Assembly (NCBI GenBank): GCA_028875575.1
Contig: JAPPDF010000039.1
Span: forward strand, 1 to 51,964
Direction: 5' to 3'
Length of the DNA stretch: 51,964 nt
DNA from: Acidobacteriota bacterium
GTDB lineage: Bacteria; Acidobacteriota; Terriglobia; Versatilivoradales; Versatilivoraceae
Part shown: positions 7,239 through 17,833 of the stretch, in pieces
Layout of the letters: each line of letters opens with the position of its first letter
How positions within the stretch are numbered: the first letter of the stretch is position 1
Position numbers and translations under genes: made by a program
Notes under the pieces: model-generated
What the model saw: only the letters and a program-made list of their open reading frames with translations
Databases searched by the model: none
What the model was told of the DNA's origin: nothing

Positions 7239-10200
7239 ATGCGTCAGGACGGACTGCCGAAAAAACAGGGGTTGTACGACCCTCGCTTTGAGCGGGACAG
7301 TTGCGGGGTGGGTTTCGTGGTCAACGTGGATGGGGACCGCAGCCACCTCATTGTCCGCCAGGGATTGGAAGTGCTTTCCAACCTGGCTCATCGTGGGGCC
7401 TGCGGTTGCGATCCGGAGACGGGAGATGGGGCCGGAGCCCTCATCCAGATTCCCCATGAATTCCTGCAACGAGACTGCCGGGCTCTTGGGCTGCAGCTCC
7501 CTCGGGCGGGGGAATACGGGGTGGGGATGGTCTTCCTGCCGCGAGAGGTGGAGGCCCGTGCCCGGCTGGAGGGGGTCCTGGAGGAAGTGATCGCGGCCGA
7601 GGGGCAAGACCTGCTGGGATGGAGGGATGTGCCCGTCGACAGCCAGGCCATCGGCAGCCTGGCTCGAGAATCGGAGCCGGTCATTCGCCAGGTCTTCATC
7701 GGCAAAAGCGCCGGCTTGAAGCGGGAAGCCGACTTTGAGCGCAAGCTGTACGTCGTGTGCAAACGGGTGGAGCGGGAGGTGGAGAGACGGGGTCTGGACC
7801 ACGGCGAGAGTTTCTACATCGCCAGCCTGTCGGCCGCCACCGTGGTCTACAAGGGCCTCCTGACCGCACCCCAGATCCCGGCTTACTATCGGGATCTGGC
7901 CGATCCTGCAGTGAAGAGCGCCCTGTGTCTGGTCCACTCGCGCTTCAGCACCAACACCTTCCCTTCCTGGAAACTGGCCCATCCCTACCGCTACCTGGCC
8001 CACAACGGAGAGATCAACACGCTTTGCGGCAACCGCAACTGGATGCGGGCCCGTTCCAAGACGCTCTCCTCGGATCTCTTCGGGGAGGACCTTCCCAAGA
8101 TATTCCCGTTGGTGTCCGATACGGCCAGCGACAGCGCCACCATCGACAACGCCCTGCAGTTCCTGGTCCAAGGCGGCCGTTCGCTGGCCCACTCGGTGGT
8201 GATGCTGATCCCCGAGGCCTGGAACAAGGACATTCGCATGGACCCCGACAAGCGGGGTTTCTACGAGTACCATTCCTGTCTGATGGAGCCCTGGGACGGT
8301 CCGGCTTCTATTGCCTTTACCGACGGAACCCGCATCGGCGCGGTGCTCGACCGGAACGGTCTGCGTCCTTCCCGTTATGTGGTCACCAAGGAAAACCTGG
8401 TGGTGATGGCTTCCGAAGTGGGTGTGCTGGATCTGCCCGAGGAGCGAATCCTCTACAAGGGCCGGCTCCAACCCGGCAGGATGTTTCTGGTCGACACACA
8501 GCAGGGCCGCATCATCGACGACTCCGAGCTCAAGCAGGCCCTCACCACCCGAAAGCCCTATCGGCAGTGGGTCGAAGCCAACCGGATCGAGCTTTCCCAG
8601 CTGCCGCCCGCACCGGCCGACAAGGATCTGGTGGTCGAAGATCTGCTGACCCAGCAGCAGGCCTTCGGGTATACGGTGGAAGACCTCCGATTGTTGATGG
8701 CCCCCATGGCCAGGAACGGCGAAGAAGCGGTCGGGTCCATGGGAACGGATACGCCGCTGGCGGTTCTCTCCAACAAGTCGCCGCTGCTCTACAACTACTT
8801 CAAACAACTCTTCGCCCAGGTGACCAACCCGCCCATCGATTCCATCCGGGAAGAGATGGTGATGTCGGTAGAGAGTTATATCGGCAGCGAGCAGAATCTC
8901 CTGGACGAAACCCCCCGGCACGCCCGCCTGCTCAAGTTGCAGTGCCCCGTGCTGACCGATCTCGAGCTGGGTCGAATCCGGCACGCCTCGGTCAAGGACT
9001 TCAGCGCCACGACCTTGAAGATGCATTTCCCTGAAGGAGCCGGAGGCGGCGGAATGGAGACCGCCCTGGAGGCGCTCTGCCGCCAAGCTTCCCAGGCGGT
9101 GAGCCGGGGGCACAACATCATCATTCTCTCCGATCGCGGTGTCGATGCCGAAAGGGTGCCTATCCCGGCCCTGCTGGCGACGTCGGCCGTCCACCACCAC
9201 CTCATTCGGGAGGGCACCCGGACCAAGGTCGGCATCGTGGTGGAAACCGGCGAGGCTCGGGAGGTCATGCACTTTGCGCTCCTGATCGGTTTCGGGGCCG
9301 GGGCGGTGAACCCCTACCTGGCCTTCCGGACCTTGGCCGACATGGTGGCGCAAAAGCTCTTTCGTCCCGAAGTCACCGAAGAGCTTGCCTTCAAGAACTA
9401 CATCAAGTCCATCAACAAGGCATTGCTCAAGATCATTGCCAAGATGGGGATTTCCACCATCCAGAGTTACCGGGGAGCTCAGATCTTCGAAGCCATCGGG
9501 CTGAATTCACGCTTGGTCGAACGCCACTTCACCGGCACCGCCTCTCGTATCGAGGGCATCGGCCTGGAGGTTCTGGGGCGAGAGGGTATCGCCCGGCACC
9601 GACAGGGTTTCCCCAAGGCACAGTCCCGGAAACACCTGCTGGACGTGGGCGGACAATATCAGTGGCGGCGCGACGGCGAGTTTCACCTGTTCAACCCGGA
9701 GTCGGTGGCCAAGCTGCAGGTGGCCACCCGTCACGGCGACTACCGCCTGTTCAAGCAGTACTCCACCTTGATCAACGACCAGAGCAGAAACATGTGCACG
9801 CTCAGGGGCCTGTTCAAGCTCAAGAAGGGCGACCCCGTTCCGCTGGATGAGGTCGAGCCTGCCTCCGAGATCGTGAAGCGGTTCGCTACCGGGGCCATGT
9901 CCTTTGGGTCCATCAGCAAGGAGGCCCACGAGAACCTGGCCATCGCCATGAACCGTATCGGGGCCAAGAGCAATACGGGCGAGGGAGGGGAGGACCCGGC
10001 CCGCTACATCCGAGATCCCAACGGGGACTGGCGCCGCAGCGCCATCAAGCAGGTGGCTTCGGGGCGCTTCGGAGTGACGGTCGAGTACCTGGTCAACTCG
10101 GAGGAGCTTCAGATCAAGATGGCCCAGGGGGCCAAGCCGGGAGAAGGGGGCCAGTTGCCTGGACACAAAGTGGACAAGGTGATCGCCCGGGTGCGCCACT

Positions 10201-11795
10201 CCACCCCGGGAGTTTCGCTGATATCGCCTCCGCCCCACCACGACATCTACTCCATCGAGGATCTGGCCCAGTTGATTCACGACCTCAAGAACTCCAATCC
10301 GCGGGCCAGGATTTCAGTGAAGTTGGTGGCCGAAGTGGGGGTGGGTACGGTGGCGGCGGGGGTTTCCAAGGCTCACTCCGACGTGGTGCTCATCAGCGGG
10401 CACGACGGAGGAACGGGCGCTTCTCCGCAGACCTCCATCAAGCATGCTGGCGTTCCCTGGGAGCTGGGCCTGGCGGAAACCCAGCAGACCCTGGTACTCA
10501 ATGACCTGCGGGGCCGCATCGTGGTTCAGACCGATGGCCAGCTCAAGACGGGCCGGGACGTGGCGGTGGCCACCCTGCTGGGCGCCGAGGAGTTCGGCTG
10601 CGCCACGGCTCCGCTGGTGGCTTCCGGGTGCATCATGATGCGCAAGTGCCATCTCAACACCTGCCCGGTAGGCGTTGCCACCCAGGATCCGGTGTTGAGG
10701 CGCAAGTTTTCCGGCAAGCCCGAATACGTCATCAACTTCTTCACCTTCGTGGCCGAGGAACTGCGTGAAATCATGGCGGAGATGGGCTTTCGCAGGGTGG
10801 AGGACATGGTAGGCCGGTCGGATCGCCTGGACGTGACCGACGCGGTCGAGCACTGGAAGGCGATGGGGCTGGACTTCACCCGCATCTTCTACAGGCCCCA
10901 GGTTCCGGAGCGGGTCGCCACCCACAAGGTTCAGGAACAGGACCACGGTCTGGAGAAGGCGCTGGACCATCAGTTGATTGCCGATTGCCGGGAATCGCTG
11001 GAGAAAGGAACCCGGATTTCCCTCAGCTATTCCATCAGAAACTCCCAGCGCACGGTGGGCACCATGCTGAGCTCCGCTCTGGCAGAAGTCCACGGCAATT
11101 CCGGGCTTCCCGAAGATTCCATTCAGGTGGATTTTCGCGGTTCGGCCGGCCAAAGCTTCGGGGCTTTTCTGGCGGCCGGTGTCACCTTCAGGCTGGAAGG
11201 CGACGCCAACGACTACATCGGCAAAGGGTTGTCGGGCGGCAAGTTGGTTGTGTTTCCGCCCAGGGAGGCGACCTTCAAGGCCGAGGACAACATCCTCATC
11301 GGAAACGTGGTGCTCTACGGCGCCACCGGGGGCCAGGCCTACTTCCGGGGGGTGGCCGGGGAGCGATTTGCGGTGCGCAACAGTGGCGCTCGGGCGGTCG
11401 TGGAAGGAGTGGGGGACCACGGATGCGAGTACATGACCGGCGGGGTGGCCGTGGTGCTGGGCGAGACCGGACGCAACTTTGCCGCCGGCATGAGCGGAGG
11501 CATCGCCTTCGTGCTGGACGAGTCGGGACACTTCAGCCGGAACTGCAACCACAGCATGGTGGATCTTGAGCCGGTGGTGGAGCCTGCCGACCTGGAGACC
11601 CTCAAGGGGATGATCTCGCGGCACCGGCGTTTCACCGGGAGTGCGGTTGCGGACAGGGTGCTGCGGGATTGGGAGGCGTTGCTACCCAAGTTCGTGAAAG
11701 TGATGCCCGTGGACTACCGGAGAGTCCTCCGGGAGTTGGAAAAGGCCCGGGCTGCCCAAGCTGACCGCGAGCAGACCCCGGCCCTGTCGAGTTAG
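7239..11795 (+). CDS. gltB: Glutamate synthase, large subunit
   Basis: A 1518-residue GOGAT alpha subunit, full length for the family. It makes two glutamates from glutamine and 2-oxoglutarate. The N-terminal class II amidotransferase has its nucleophile Cys22 in RDSCGVGF, so a 21-residue propeptide must be removed. A central domain and an FMN-binding synthase domain follow. [17 protein letters not shown] near residue 1130 supplies the 3Fe-4S cysteines. The C-terminal GXGXG beta-helix domain includes [20 protein letters not shown]. The frame allows a TTG start at 7203, but I chose the ATG at 7239 because homologues start just before the GLYDPRFE segment. gltD follows after 126 bp. Confidence 0.95.
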   Translation: MRQDGLPKKQGLYDPRFERDSCGVGFVVNVDGDRSHLIVRQGLEVLSNLAHRGACGCDPETGDGAGALIQIPHEFLQRDCRALGLQLPRAGEYGVGMVFLPREVEARARLEGVLEEVIAAEGQDLLGWRDVPVDSQAIGSLARESEPVIRQVFIGKSAGLKREADFERKLYVVCKRVEREVERRGLDHGESFYIASLSAATVVYKGLLTAPQIPAYYRDLADPAVKSALCLVHSRFSTNTFPSWKLAHPYRYLAHNGEINTLCGNRNWMRARSKTLSSDLFGEDLPKIFPLVSDTASDSATIDNALQFLVQGGRSLAHSVVMLIPEAWNKDIRMDPDKRGFYEYHSCLMEPWDGPASIAFTDGTRIGAVLDRNGLRPSRYVVTKENLVVMASEVGVLDLPEERILYKGRLQPGRMFLVDTQQGRIIDDSELKQALTTRKPYRQWVEANRIELSQLPPAPADKDLVVEDLLTQQQAFGYTVEDLRLLMAPMARNGEEAVGSMGTDTPLAVLSNKSPLLYNYFKQLFAQVTNPPIDSIREEMVMSVESYIGSEQNLLDETPRHARLLKLQCPVLTDLELGRIRHASVKDFSATTLKMHFPEGAGGGGMETALEALCRQASQAVSRGHNIIILSDRGVDAERVPIPALLATSAVHHHLIREGTRTKVGIVVETGEAREVMHFALLIGFGAGAVNPYLAFRTLADMVAQKLFRPEVTEELAFKNYIKSINKALLKIIAKMGISTIQSYRGAQIFEAIGLNSRLVERHFTGTASRIEGIGLEVLGREGIARHRQGFPKAQSRKHLLDVGGQYQWRRDGEFHLFNPESVAKLQVATRHGDYRLFKQYSTLINDQSRNMCTLRGLFKLKKGDPVPLDEVEPASEIVKRFATGAMSFGSISKEAHENLAIAMNRIGAKSNTGEGGEDPARYIRDPNGDWRRSAIKQVASGRFGVTVEYLVNSEELQIKMAQGAKPGEGGQLPGHKVDKVIARVRHSTPGVSLISPPPHHDIYSIEDLAQLIHDLKNSNPRARISVKLVAEVGVGTVAAGVSKAHSDVVLISGHDGGTGASPQTSIKHAGVPWELGLAETQQTLVLNDLRGRIVVQTDGQLKTGRDVAVATLLGAEEFGCATAPLVASGCIMMRKCHLNTCPVGVATQDPVLRRKFSGKPEYVINFFTFVAEELREIMAEMGFRRVEDMVGRSDRLDVTDAVEHWKAMGLDFTRIFYRPQVPERVATHKVQEQDHGLEKALDHQLIADCRESLEKGTRISLSYSIRNSQRTVGTMLSSALAEVHGNSGLPEDSIQVDFRGSAGQSFGAFLAAGVTFRLEGDANDYIGKGLSGGKLVVFPPREATFKAEDNILIGNVVLYGATGGQAYFRGVAGERFAVRNSGARAVVEGVGDHGCEYMTGGVAVVLGETGRNFAAGMSGGIAFVLDESGHFSRNCNHSMVDLEPVVEPADLETLKGMISRHRRFTGSAVADRVLRDWEALLPKFVKVMPVDYRRVLRELEKARAAQADREQTPALSS

Positions 11796-11847
11796 CTCAA
11801 TCACCGGAAAGACAAATCAGGATACAGCGGTTCCAGATGGTGTTCTG

Positions 11848-11869
11848 TATTTCTCGGACAGGACACTAG
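11848..11869 (+). repeat. Degenerate solo end of the CTAGTGT MITE-like element
   Basis: TATTTCTCGGACAGGACACT followed by AG matches the inner-to-outer end of the element at 40973-41247 at 19 of 22 positions (best against its left inverted repeat, read inverted). No second end is visible in the 126-bp gltB-gltD gap. It looks like an eroded remnant. Confidence 0.5.
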
Positions 11870-11921
11870 GGTTCAGGGAGGGCCGCAGGGCTCCTTTCAG
11901 TGGCTCCGAGGCGGAGAAGCC

Positions 11922-13361
11922 ATGGGAAAAGTGACGGGATTCATGGAAATCGGCCGGAAGATGGCCCCCCGCCGACCCGTGGACGAGCGCCTCAAGGACT
12001 GGTTCCAGGTGTACCGGGAACCTGCCGACTCCCTGGTGCAGAGCCAGGGGGCCCGCTGCATGGATTGCGGCATTCCCTTCTGCCACACCGGTTGTCCTCT
12101 GGGAAACATCATTCCGGACTGGAACGACCTGGTCTATCGAAACCGCTGGCAGGAAGCCATCCAGGTACTGCACAAGACCAACAACTTCCCCGAGTTTACC
12201 GGTTGGGTCTGCCCTGCGCCCTGCGAAGAGGCCTGTGTGCTTGGAATCAACGACAAACCGGTTACCATCAAGCAGATCGAAATCAGCATCATCGAGCATG
12301 CCTTCCGTGAAGGCTGGATCAAACCGACGCCTCCCGCCGTTCGTACCGGGAAAAAGGTGGCCGTGGTGGGTTCGGGTCCGGCCGGCCTGGCCTGCGCGGA
12401 CCAGTTGAACAAGGTGGGCCACCGGGTCACCGTGCTTGAACGCGCCGACCGCATCGGGGGGCTGCTGACCTATGGAATTCCCGATTTCAAGCTGGAAAAG
12501 TGGGTGGTGCGGCGTCGCCTCGATCTGATGCGGGAAGAGGGTGTCCTCTTCAGGACCGGGGCCAACGTCGGATTCAACGTGGCGGTGGAGGATCTGAGGC
12601 GGGACTTCGACGCTCTGGTTTTGGCGGGCGGGGCCACCAAGGCCCGCGACTTGCCCGTCCCGGGCCGGGAGCTGGACGGCATCCATCTGGCCATGGATTA
12701 TCTGCCGCAGCAGAACCGGCGGGTGGCTGGAGACCGGAAGATTCCAGGGAAGGGCATCACCGCCAAGGGCAAGCGAGTGACCATCCTGGGCGGCGGAGAT
12801 ACGGGTTCGGACTGCCACGGGACGGCTCTCAGGCAGGGAGCCCGCTCGGTGCGCTCCTGGGAACTCCTGCCCAAACCTCCGCCTGAACGGACTCCCTCCA
12901 TGCCGTGGCCCTACTGGCCGATGATCCTGAGAACCTCCTCTTCCCACGAAGAGGGCGGCTTTCGGGACTGGAGCATCAACACCAAGCGGTTTAGCGGCTC
13001 CAATGGTCGAGTGGAAAAGCTGCATGCGGTTCGCGTCGAATTCGGAGAACCCAACCAAAACGGACGCCGTCCCATGCGGGAAGTGGCGGGAAGCGAGTTT
13101 GAGGTGGAGACCGAGCTGGTGTTGCTGGCGCTGGGTTTCCTGGGACCGGAGTCCGACGGCATGCTGAAGCAATTGGGGGTCAAGCTGGATGCTCGCGGCA
13201 ATGTGGAGGCGGACGGCGACTACATGAGCAGCCAGCCGGGAGTCTTTGCGGCCGGTGACATGCGGCGAGGACAGTCGCTGGTGGTCTGGGCCATCGCCGA
13301 GGGCCGCTTGGCCGCTCGCGGTGTGGACCGGTTTCTGATGGGATCGACCGATCTGCCCTGA
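11922..13361 (+). CDS. gltD: Glutamate synthase, small subunit
   Basis: A 479-residue GOGAT beta subunit that passes electrons from NAD(P)H through FAD and Fe-S clusters to GltB. Two N-terminal Cys clusters are clear: [13 protein letters not shown] (C46, C49, C54, C58) and CPAPCEEAC (C97, C101, C105). [13 protein letters not shown] is the FAD dinucleotide fold and [13 protein letters not shown] the NAD(P)H fold. [18 protein letters not shown] is the C-terminal FAD signature. The start [10 protein letters not shown] is the usual one. It is co-directional with gltB, with a MITE-end remnant in the gap. Confidence 0.95.
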   Translation: MGKVTGFMEIGRKMAPRRPVDERLKDWFQVYREPADSLVQSQGARCMDCGIPFCHTGCPLGNIIPDWNDLVYRNRWQEAIQVLHKTNNFPEFTGWVCPAPCEEACVLGINDKPVTIKQIEISIIEHAFREGWIKPTPPAVRTGKKVAVVGSGPAGLACADQLNKVGHRVTVLERADRIGGLLTYGIPDFKLEKWVVRRRLDLMREEGVLFRTGANVGFNVAVEDLRRDFDALVLAGGATKARDLPVPGRELDGIHLAMDYLPQQNRRVAGDRKIPGKGITAKGKRVTILGGGDTGSDCHGTALRQGARSVRSWELLPKPPPERTPSMPWPYWPMILRTSSSHEEGGFRDWSINTKRFSGSNGRVEKLHAVRVEFGEPNQNGRRPMREVAGSEFEVETELVLLALGFLGPESDGMLKQLGVKLDARGNVEADGDYMSSQPGVFAAGDMRRGQSLVVWAIAEGRLAARGVDRFLMGSTDLP

Positions 13362-13510
13362 TCGGCCCCCGAGCCGGCCCGCCGGTCGAGCCTGATTCCC
13401 GGTCTTCTCCCCAGTCAATCCCGGTCCCGGGCTTGATTACCCCCGTTCCCCCGGCGCCAACCCATTCCCGCCGTCAGCGGGAGAATCCTTGATCGAGGTC
13501 ACGACTCCTC

Positions 13511-14437
13511 ATGGACGGTAGCGGCAAGATCGAGCGCCTCAGCGTTCCGGCGCTGGACGAAATCCTCGGGGAGCCCTTCAAGGTCCTGAATGATGGCTTC
13601 ATCCGCTTGATCGACTACATGGGTTCGGATGAGGCCATCGTGCAGGCCGCCCGTGTCTCCTACGGGAAGGGAACCAAGAAGGTCCACCAGGACCGCGGCT
13701 TGATTCGATACCTGATGCGGCACCGTCACACGACTCCCTTCGAGATGTGCGAAATCAAGCTGCACGTCCGGGTGCCGATGGACTGCTGGCGCCAGTGGAT
13801 CCGCCACCGAACGGCCAGTGTCAACGAGTACTCGACCCGCTATTCCGAGGCTATCGATTCGGCTCAACTGACCGGTGACGACCAGTGGCGGGAGCAATCC
13901 CGGGGCAACCGCCAGGGCAGCACGGGATTCCTGACCCGCGAAGTCGGCTCGGAGCTTTCCGAAGGAGAATCAATTCTGATTCAGGATAGCCGCCGGCTCT
14001 ACCGCGAACGCCTGGAGGCCGGCGTCGCCAGAGAGCAGGCTCGCAAGGACCTTCCGCTCTCAACCTATACCGAGGCCTACTGGAAGATCGACCTCCACAA
14101 CCTGTTGCACTTCCTGGCCCTGAGAATGGATGCCCACGCCCAGTGGGAGATCCGCAGCTACGCCACCGTCATCGGCGAGGAAATTCTCAGCCGCTGGTGC
14201 CCCATCACCTGGGAAGCCTTCCAGGACTACCGTTTTCATTCCACCGCCCTTTCCCGACGGGAGCAGCAGATTATCCGCATGCTGGCCGCCGACTGCCCGG
14301 AGGAAGCCAAGGAACTGGCTTCTCAATTCGGGCTTCTCAACTATGACGGCCCCCGCCTCAAGCCCAACCGCGAGCGCAAGGAGCTGGAGGAGAAGCTTCA
14401 GTCCCTGAACTTCAAGATTCCCTGGTTGGATGGATAG
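13511..14437 (+). CDS. thyX: Flavin-dependent thymidylate synthase ThyX
   Basis: A 308-residue ThyX, which makes dTMP from dUMP using FAD and methylenetetrahydrofolate without a separate dihydrofolate reductase. The family signature RHRxxSxNExSxRYS is intact at residues 98-112. The C-terminal third, with many charged residues, is typical of the longer ThyX clade. The best ATG is at 13511, although GAGG is 10-12 nt away. No thyA is seen in the window. It ends 29 bp before the convergent antitoxin gene. Confidence 0.95.
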   Translation: MDGSGKIERLSVPALDEILGEPFKVLNDGFIRLIDYMGSDEAIVQAARVSYGKGTKKVHQDRGLIRYLMRHRHTTPFEMCEIKLHVRVPMDCWRQWIRHRTASVNEYSTRYSEAIDSAQLTGDDQWREQSRGNRQGSTGFLTREVGSELSEGESILIQDSRRLYRERLEAGVAREQARKDLPLSTYTEAYWKIDLHNLLHFLALRMDAHAQWEIRSYATVIGEEILSRWCPITWEAFQDYRFHSTALSRREQQIIRMLAADCPEEAKELASQFGLLNYDGPRLKPNRERKELEEKLQSLNFKIPWLDG

Positions 14438-14466
14438 ATTGGCGGATATGCGGGCCAGTCGCCCCT

Positions 14467-14799
14467 TCAATCCAGGAGGGTGTCAATCCTTGTGTCCAGC
14501 GCTGCCGCAATGCGGTTCAAGGCCTTCACGGAGCCGGTCTTGAGACCTCGTTCGATTTCGGAGAGATAGCCGTTGGCAAACCCCGTCTTTTCGGCCAGAG
14601 CTCTCAGCGTCATGCCGCGAAACGCCCGCCAGGCAGCGACTGGGTTCTCCCCGTCCATGATTCTCAGAAAGACCTCGTGCGGGATGCGGCTCCCATCATC
14701 GGCTTCCCTGGCCGCCACCAAATCTTCCAGCTCTTCCTGACGAGCAATCAGGGCGTCGTAGTCCGCCCGACTCAGCGTAACGGTTTCGGTCTCAGACAT
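14467..14799 (-). CDS. XRE-family antitoxin (helix-turn-helix)
   Basis: A 110-residue protein. The N-terminal half (1-55) resembles the toxin-neutralising part of RelB/HigA-like antitoxins, with SRADYDALIARQEELEDL. The C-terminal half (about 58-108) is a Cro/C1-type HTH with TLRALAEKTGFANGYLSEIE. It would repress its own operon and bind a RelE/ParE-type toxin. The upstream overlapping frame (14792-14935) is the remains of that toxin. The ATGTCTGA overlap of start and toxin stop shows the original two-gene operon. The antitoxin itself looks intact. Confidence 0.85.
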   Translation of the reverse strand: MSETETVTLSRADYDALIARQEELEDLVAAREADDGSRIPHEVFLRIMDGENPVAAWRAFRGMTLRALAEKTGFANGYLSEIERGLKTGSVKALNRIAAALDTRIDTLLD

Positions 14800-14935
14800 A
14801 GGCTTCCCTCCGATGACGCACTCTCAAGACAACCATGACGGTCAATTCGCCGGCTTGGTCCCACTTGAAGATGATCACTCTTATCTTGTCGCTTCCGGCA
14901 AGTCCAGCCGCCGCCCTGGTGTGCGGATCATTGGA
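14792..14935 (-). pseudogene. Truncated RelE/ParE-type toxin remnant
   Basis: On the minus strand the frame reads NDPHTRAAAGLAGSDKIRV, then IIFKWDQAGELTVMVV and LRVRHRREAYV, before a TGA at 14794-14792 that overlaps the antitoxin ATG. LRVRHRREAY is the classic C-terminal motif of RelE/ParE toxins, and the LAGSDKIRV segment matches the usual K-L-x-G-x-x-x-x-R-V strand. The first half of a normal toxin of about 90 residues is missing. A few residues around the expected G-x-Y-R-V-I strand also seem deleted. No start codon fits, and R2 repeat DNA (14961-14993) lies just beyond the break. Too short and degraded to be active. Confidence 0.6.
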
Positions 14936-14960
14936 GGAAGAAACTGCCGATGGTTGTTAA

Positions 14961-14993
14961 AGAGGAACCACGAATGGACACGAATACCGAAGG
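14961..14993 (+). repeat. CACGAAGG-type repeat R2, copy 4
   Basis: GAGGAACCACGAATGGACAC then GAATACCGAAGG. A diverged copy next to the truncated toxin, so its arrival may be linked to loss of the toxin 5' half. Confidence 0.55.
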
Positions 14994-15029
14994 AGCTCCT
15001 TTGCTGCGACGGAGTCAGGGGATGAAGCC

Positions 15030-15239
15030 CACCCGGGAGCGCGGGCGTCCCGCCCGCACAAGACTTGGCACAGCCTGGTTCATCTCCTCCACCTGCCTCG
15101 ACCGGCAACGGCGCCAGGACTCTGCTTCGGCCGAGCCCATGCCGTACCCGCCGGCAGGGTGGCCGGGCGCCACATCACAGGGAAACTGAGCGGCACGAAT
15201 CGGGATAGCAAGCGGGCGGGACGCCCGCGCTCCCGGGTG
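15030..15239. repeat. Inverted-repeat element R3 with perfect 28-bp arms
   Basis: The left arm 15030-15057 and the right arm 15212-15239 are exact reverse complements over 28 bp. The left arm begins CACCCGGGAGCGCGGGCGTC. They enclose 154 bp with no coding potential. Repeats with this GGAGCGCGGGCGTCCCGCCC core are, to my knowledge, scattered widely in environmental genomes. The whole looks like a miniature inverted-repeat element. Confidence 0.7.
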
Positions 15240-15324
15240 GCGCCTCTTCCAATCGCTCTTGCTCCTCAAGAGGGCGTGCACGGGATTGCATGAACTCAGC
15301 CAGTGCCGATGCGGCACAGCCGTC

Positions 15325-15360
15325 GCGCTTCGTGGCTCTTCGTGGATCACTCTTTTTTTG
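15325..15360 (-). repeat. CACGAAGG-type repeat R2, copy 5 (inverted; overlaps the rqcH stop)
   Basis: On the minus strand this reads AAAAAAAGAGTGATCCACGA followed by AGAGCCACGAAGCGCG. The TGA in GAGTGA is the stop codon of the NFACT gene (15349-15347), so the repeat begins inside the end of that gene. Confidence 0.65.
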
Positions 15361-17080
15361 TTTCAGGCAGGTCGGGAATGCAGGGGTGGACGGCGATGGA
15401 CTGAAAGCGCCTGAGCCGGACGACACCCGGCTTTCCTCCCTTGGGCCTGGTGACGAACTTTTTCTGCGTATAGTGCACCTCGACCCGGGGTGCGTTGCGG
15501 GCCTGGCTGAAATAGGCGGCCAACTGGGCTGCTTCCAGCAGCGAGGGCCCCGAGGGCTCAGAGCGCCTGTCGGGATTTCGCAGCACCACATGGGATCCCG
15601 AATATCCCGCCACATGCAGCCAGAAGTCGTGGCCGTGAGCCACTTTGCCCGTCAAGGCGTCGTTTTGCCGGTTCCCCCTGCCCACCAGAATGGTCGACCC
15701 CTCCGATGAAACAAACCGGCGAGCCAGCTTCGAAAGTTCCGCCCTTGCCTCTTCCCTGGAAGAGCGGCGCGGTCCGGCCCCGGACGGCGTCGGCGAAGGG
15801 ATTGGATCCGGACGTGCGGGCGCCGGCTCCGGCTCGGCCGGAGAGGTTGTCCGGTCAAGCTGCTCCTGTTTTTCCTCCAGGGCGGCAAGCTCTGCCCGAA
15901 CCGCTTCCAGCCGAGTCAGAATCCTGGGAATGGCGCGGCTCGACTTCCGGAAATGCCGCGCATAGCGGGTGGCGTTCTGGAGCGCCGTGAGCCGGGGCTC
16001 CAGGGGAATCGTCACCTCGGGTTGATCCGGCTGAAACAGGTCCGGAAGGCGCACGGATGTCCGGCCCGCGGGCAACCCCGGAGCCTGGGCCAGCAGCAGG
16101 TCGCTGTATCTCTTGAAACCTTGGCCCCGGCGGTTCTTTTCCAGGTCCGTTTCCAGGTCTTTCAGCAGTCGGGTCAGCTTCCTGCCTCGCCGTCGCAACC
16201 GCGAGAGCCGGCCCTGGCGCCCTTGGAACCACTCTTGGCGATCCTGGTAAAGCCGACAGGTCTCGGCCACGGCGGCGTTCATGTTGGGGAATTCCCGATG
16301 AGGAAAACCCCCCAGGTGGGTTAGCGGGAAAGGAGTGCAGATCCAGGGTTGGCTGTCCTTGGCGGGTGGGTAAGTTCGAGGAGTAACGGGTCCATGCCGC
16401 ACCCGCTGAATCATTTCCTGTATACATTCCCACGACCCCTCCGGGTCCGTCTGGCATCGGTGAACGATCTCTCGAAGGAAGAGAGGACTCAGACCTCGGA
16501 TTCCCTTCCCGGGGCGACCGTCCCGGGCGGTCCTTGGACTCTTCCTTCCGGACCCCCGGCAGGCATCCAGGATCAGGTCGTGGAGCACCTGCCTGTCGAG
16601 GCTTTCCAGGCCGGAACCGGCGCCGGACGCCGGACCGGCGGCAGGCTGATGGGGTCTAAAGGCTCGCAGAACGCGGCCCTGGTCGTCTTGCAGGAAGGCG
16701 TTGACCCGCAGGGGAATCAGTTCCAGGCGCAGAAGGTGGGTTCTGGCTGAAGAAGGCCACTTTACCTCCTCGATGGCGAGGGTAACCGACCGATCTCCCA
16801 GCTCTTTTTCGACGGCGACGATGGCGCCCCCCGTCAGGTGGCTCCGTAACGAAAGAAGCCAGTCGCTCGAGGCAGTCGGCGAGTCTGCCGGTGATTCTTT
16901 GGGCCGCAAGTAGAGACAGGGGAGTTGCTGATCCAGAATCACAACCAGGTCGAACGGGGAGGGGCGATGCAGCGAGAAGAGGAATTGGCGGTCATCGATT
17001 TGCCTGACCTTGCGAATTCTCTTCTGAGGCAGCAAGTCCCGGAGTTCCTGCACCAGCGCCTGTAGGCAGAAATTATCCAT
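15347..17080 (-). CDS. rqcH: NFACT-family protein, RqcH/Rqc2 homologue
   Basis: A 577-residue protein. Bacterial RqcH binds peptidyl-tRNA-blocked 50S subunits and adds C-terminal alanine tails to stalled chains for degradation. Older annotations call the family fibronectin-binding. The NFACT-N domain starts at MDNFCLQALVQELRDLLPQK. The middle is rich in coiled-coil, including LEAVRAELAALEEKQEQL. The C-terminal NFACT-R domain has ILVGRGNRQNDALT, DFWLHV, GSHVVLR and KPKGG-like KFVTRPKGGKPGVVRL. The frame is open to 17302, but that part overlaps maf; the ATG at 17080 overlaps the maf end by 8 bp. The stop codon lies within an R2 repeat. Confidence 0.88.
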   Translation of the reverse strand: MDNFCLQALVQELRDLLPQKRIRKVRQIDDRQFLFSLHRPSPFDLVVILDQQLPCLYLRPKESPADSPTASSDWLLSLRSHLTGGAIVAVEKELGDRSVTLAIEEVKWPSSARTHLLRLELIPLRVNAFLQDDQGRVLRAFRPHQPAAGPASGAGSGLESLDRQVLHDLILDACRGSGRKSPRTARDGRPGKGIRGLSPLFLREIVHRCQTDPEGSWECIQEMIQRVRHGPVTPRTYPPAKDSQPWICTPFPLTHLGGFPHREFPNMNAAVAETCRLYQDRQEWFQGRQGRLSRLRRRGRKLTRLLKDLETDLEKNRRGQGFKRYSDLLLAQAPGLPAGRTSVRLPDLFQPDQPEVTIPLEPRLTALQNATRYARHFRKSSRAIPRILTRLEAVRAELAALEEKQEQLDRTTSPAEPEPAPARPDPIPSPTPSGAGPRRSSREEARAELSKLARRFVSSEGSTILVGRGNRQNDALTGKVAHGHDFWLHVAGYSGSHVVLRNPDRRSEPSGPSLLEAAQLAAYFSQARNAPRVEVHYTQKKFVTRPKGGKPGVVRLRRFQSIAVHPCIPDLPETKKE

Positions 17081-17681
17081 CGGGCGGGAACCCCAATTGC
17101 ATGAGTGTCCTGTGGAGGTGGGCCAGGGGCAGCCCGACGACGTTGAAGTAGCAGCCGTGGATATGCTGAACGAATCGGGAGGCGTAGCCTTGAATTGCAT
17201 AGGCTCCGGCTTTTCCCAGGGGCTCGCCGGTGGACACGTATTCCTGGATGTCTCTATCGGAAAGCGCCGCGAAGCGGACCGTAGTCTCGACGTAGCTGGC
17301 ATGCCGGAGTTGCCGGTGCCGGATGCAGATGCCCGTCAACACCTCATGGGTGCGGTCGCTCAGTTTGCGCAGCATGACGCCCGCCGCCTCCATGGAGTCC
17401 GGCTTTCCCAGAACCTCGGAGCCGCAGACCACCACCGTATCGGCTCCGACCACCCAGGCGTCCGGTCGGGTATCGCGGACGGCTTCGGCCTTGGCCCGGG
17501 CCAGACGCGTCACCAATCGGGTGGCGGATTCACCCCGCCGCGGTTCCTCCGGCACGCCGCTAGCCCGGACCTCGAAGTCGAACCGGAGCAGCTTTATCAG
17601 CTCCTGTCTTCTGGGCGAGGCGGATGCTAGAATCAGGCGTGGGGAGGGAGAGTTGAGTCCGGCGGGCATGTGGCTGGACAT
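17073..17681 (-). CDS. maf: Maf-family nucleotide pyrophosphatase
   Basis: A 202-residue Maf/YhdE protein. The family hydrolyses non-canonical or regular nucleoside triphosphates (dTTP, UTP and modified forms) to monophosphates. LILASASPRRQELIKLL (about 16-32) is the substrate-binding signature. ADTVVVCGSEVLGKP holds the catalytic Asp. KAGAYAIQGYASRFVQHIHG and YFNVVGLPL are typical of the C-terminus. The start could be 17681 or 17669; GGGAGG lies 10 nt before the first. It is co-transcribed with rqcH and divergent from the cytochrome gene at 17834. Confidence 0.9.
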   Translation of the reverse strand: MSSHMPAGLNSPSPRLILASASPRRQELIKLLRFDFEVRASGVPEEPRRGESATRLVTRLARAKAEAVRDTRPDAWVVGADTVVVCGSEVLGKPDSMEAAGVMLRKLSDRTHEVLTGICIRHRQLRHASYVETTVRFAALSDRDIQEYVSTGEPLGKAGAYAIQGYASRFVQHIHGCYFNVVGLPLAHLHRTLMQLGFPPDG

Positions 17682-17833
17682 CCTTGAAATGCCTCCCGAA
17701 AGCGGCCGTCATGGAGAGTCCGGGCCGCCGATCCACCAGCTGGCCCGCCCGGTTTACAAACTTCCGGGCGGTATGATAGAAAAGGTCCATTCCGGGGTTC
17801 CGGCCACCCGGTACCGGCCTGCCTGCGAGGAGG

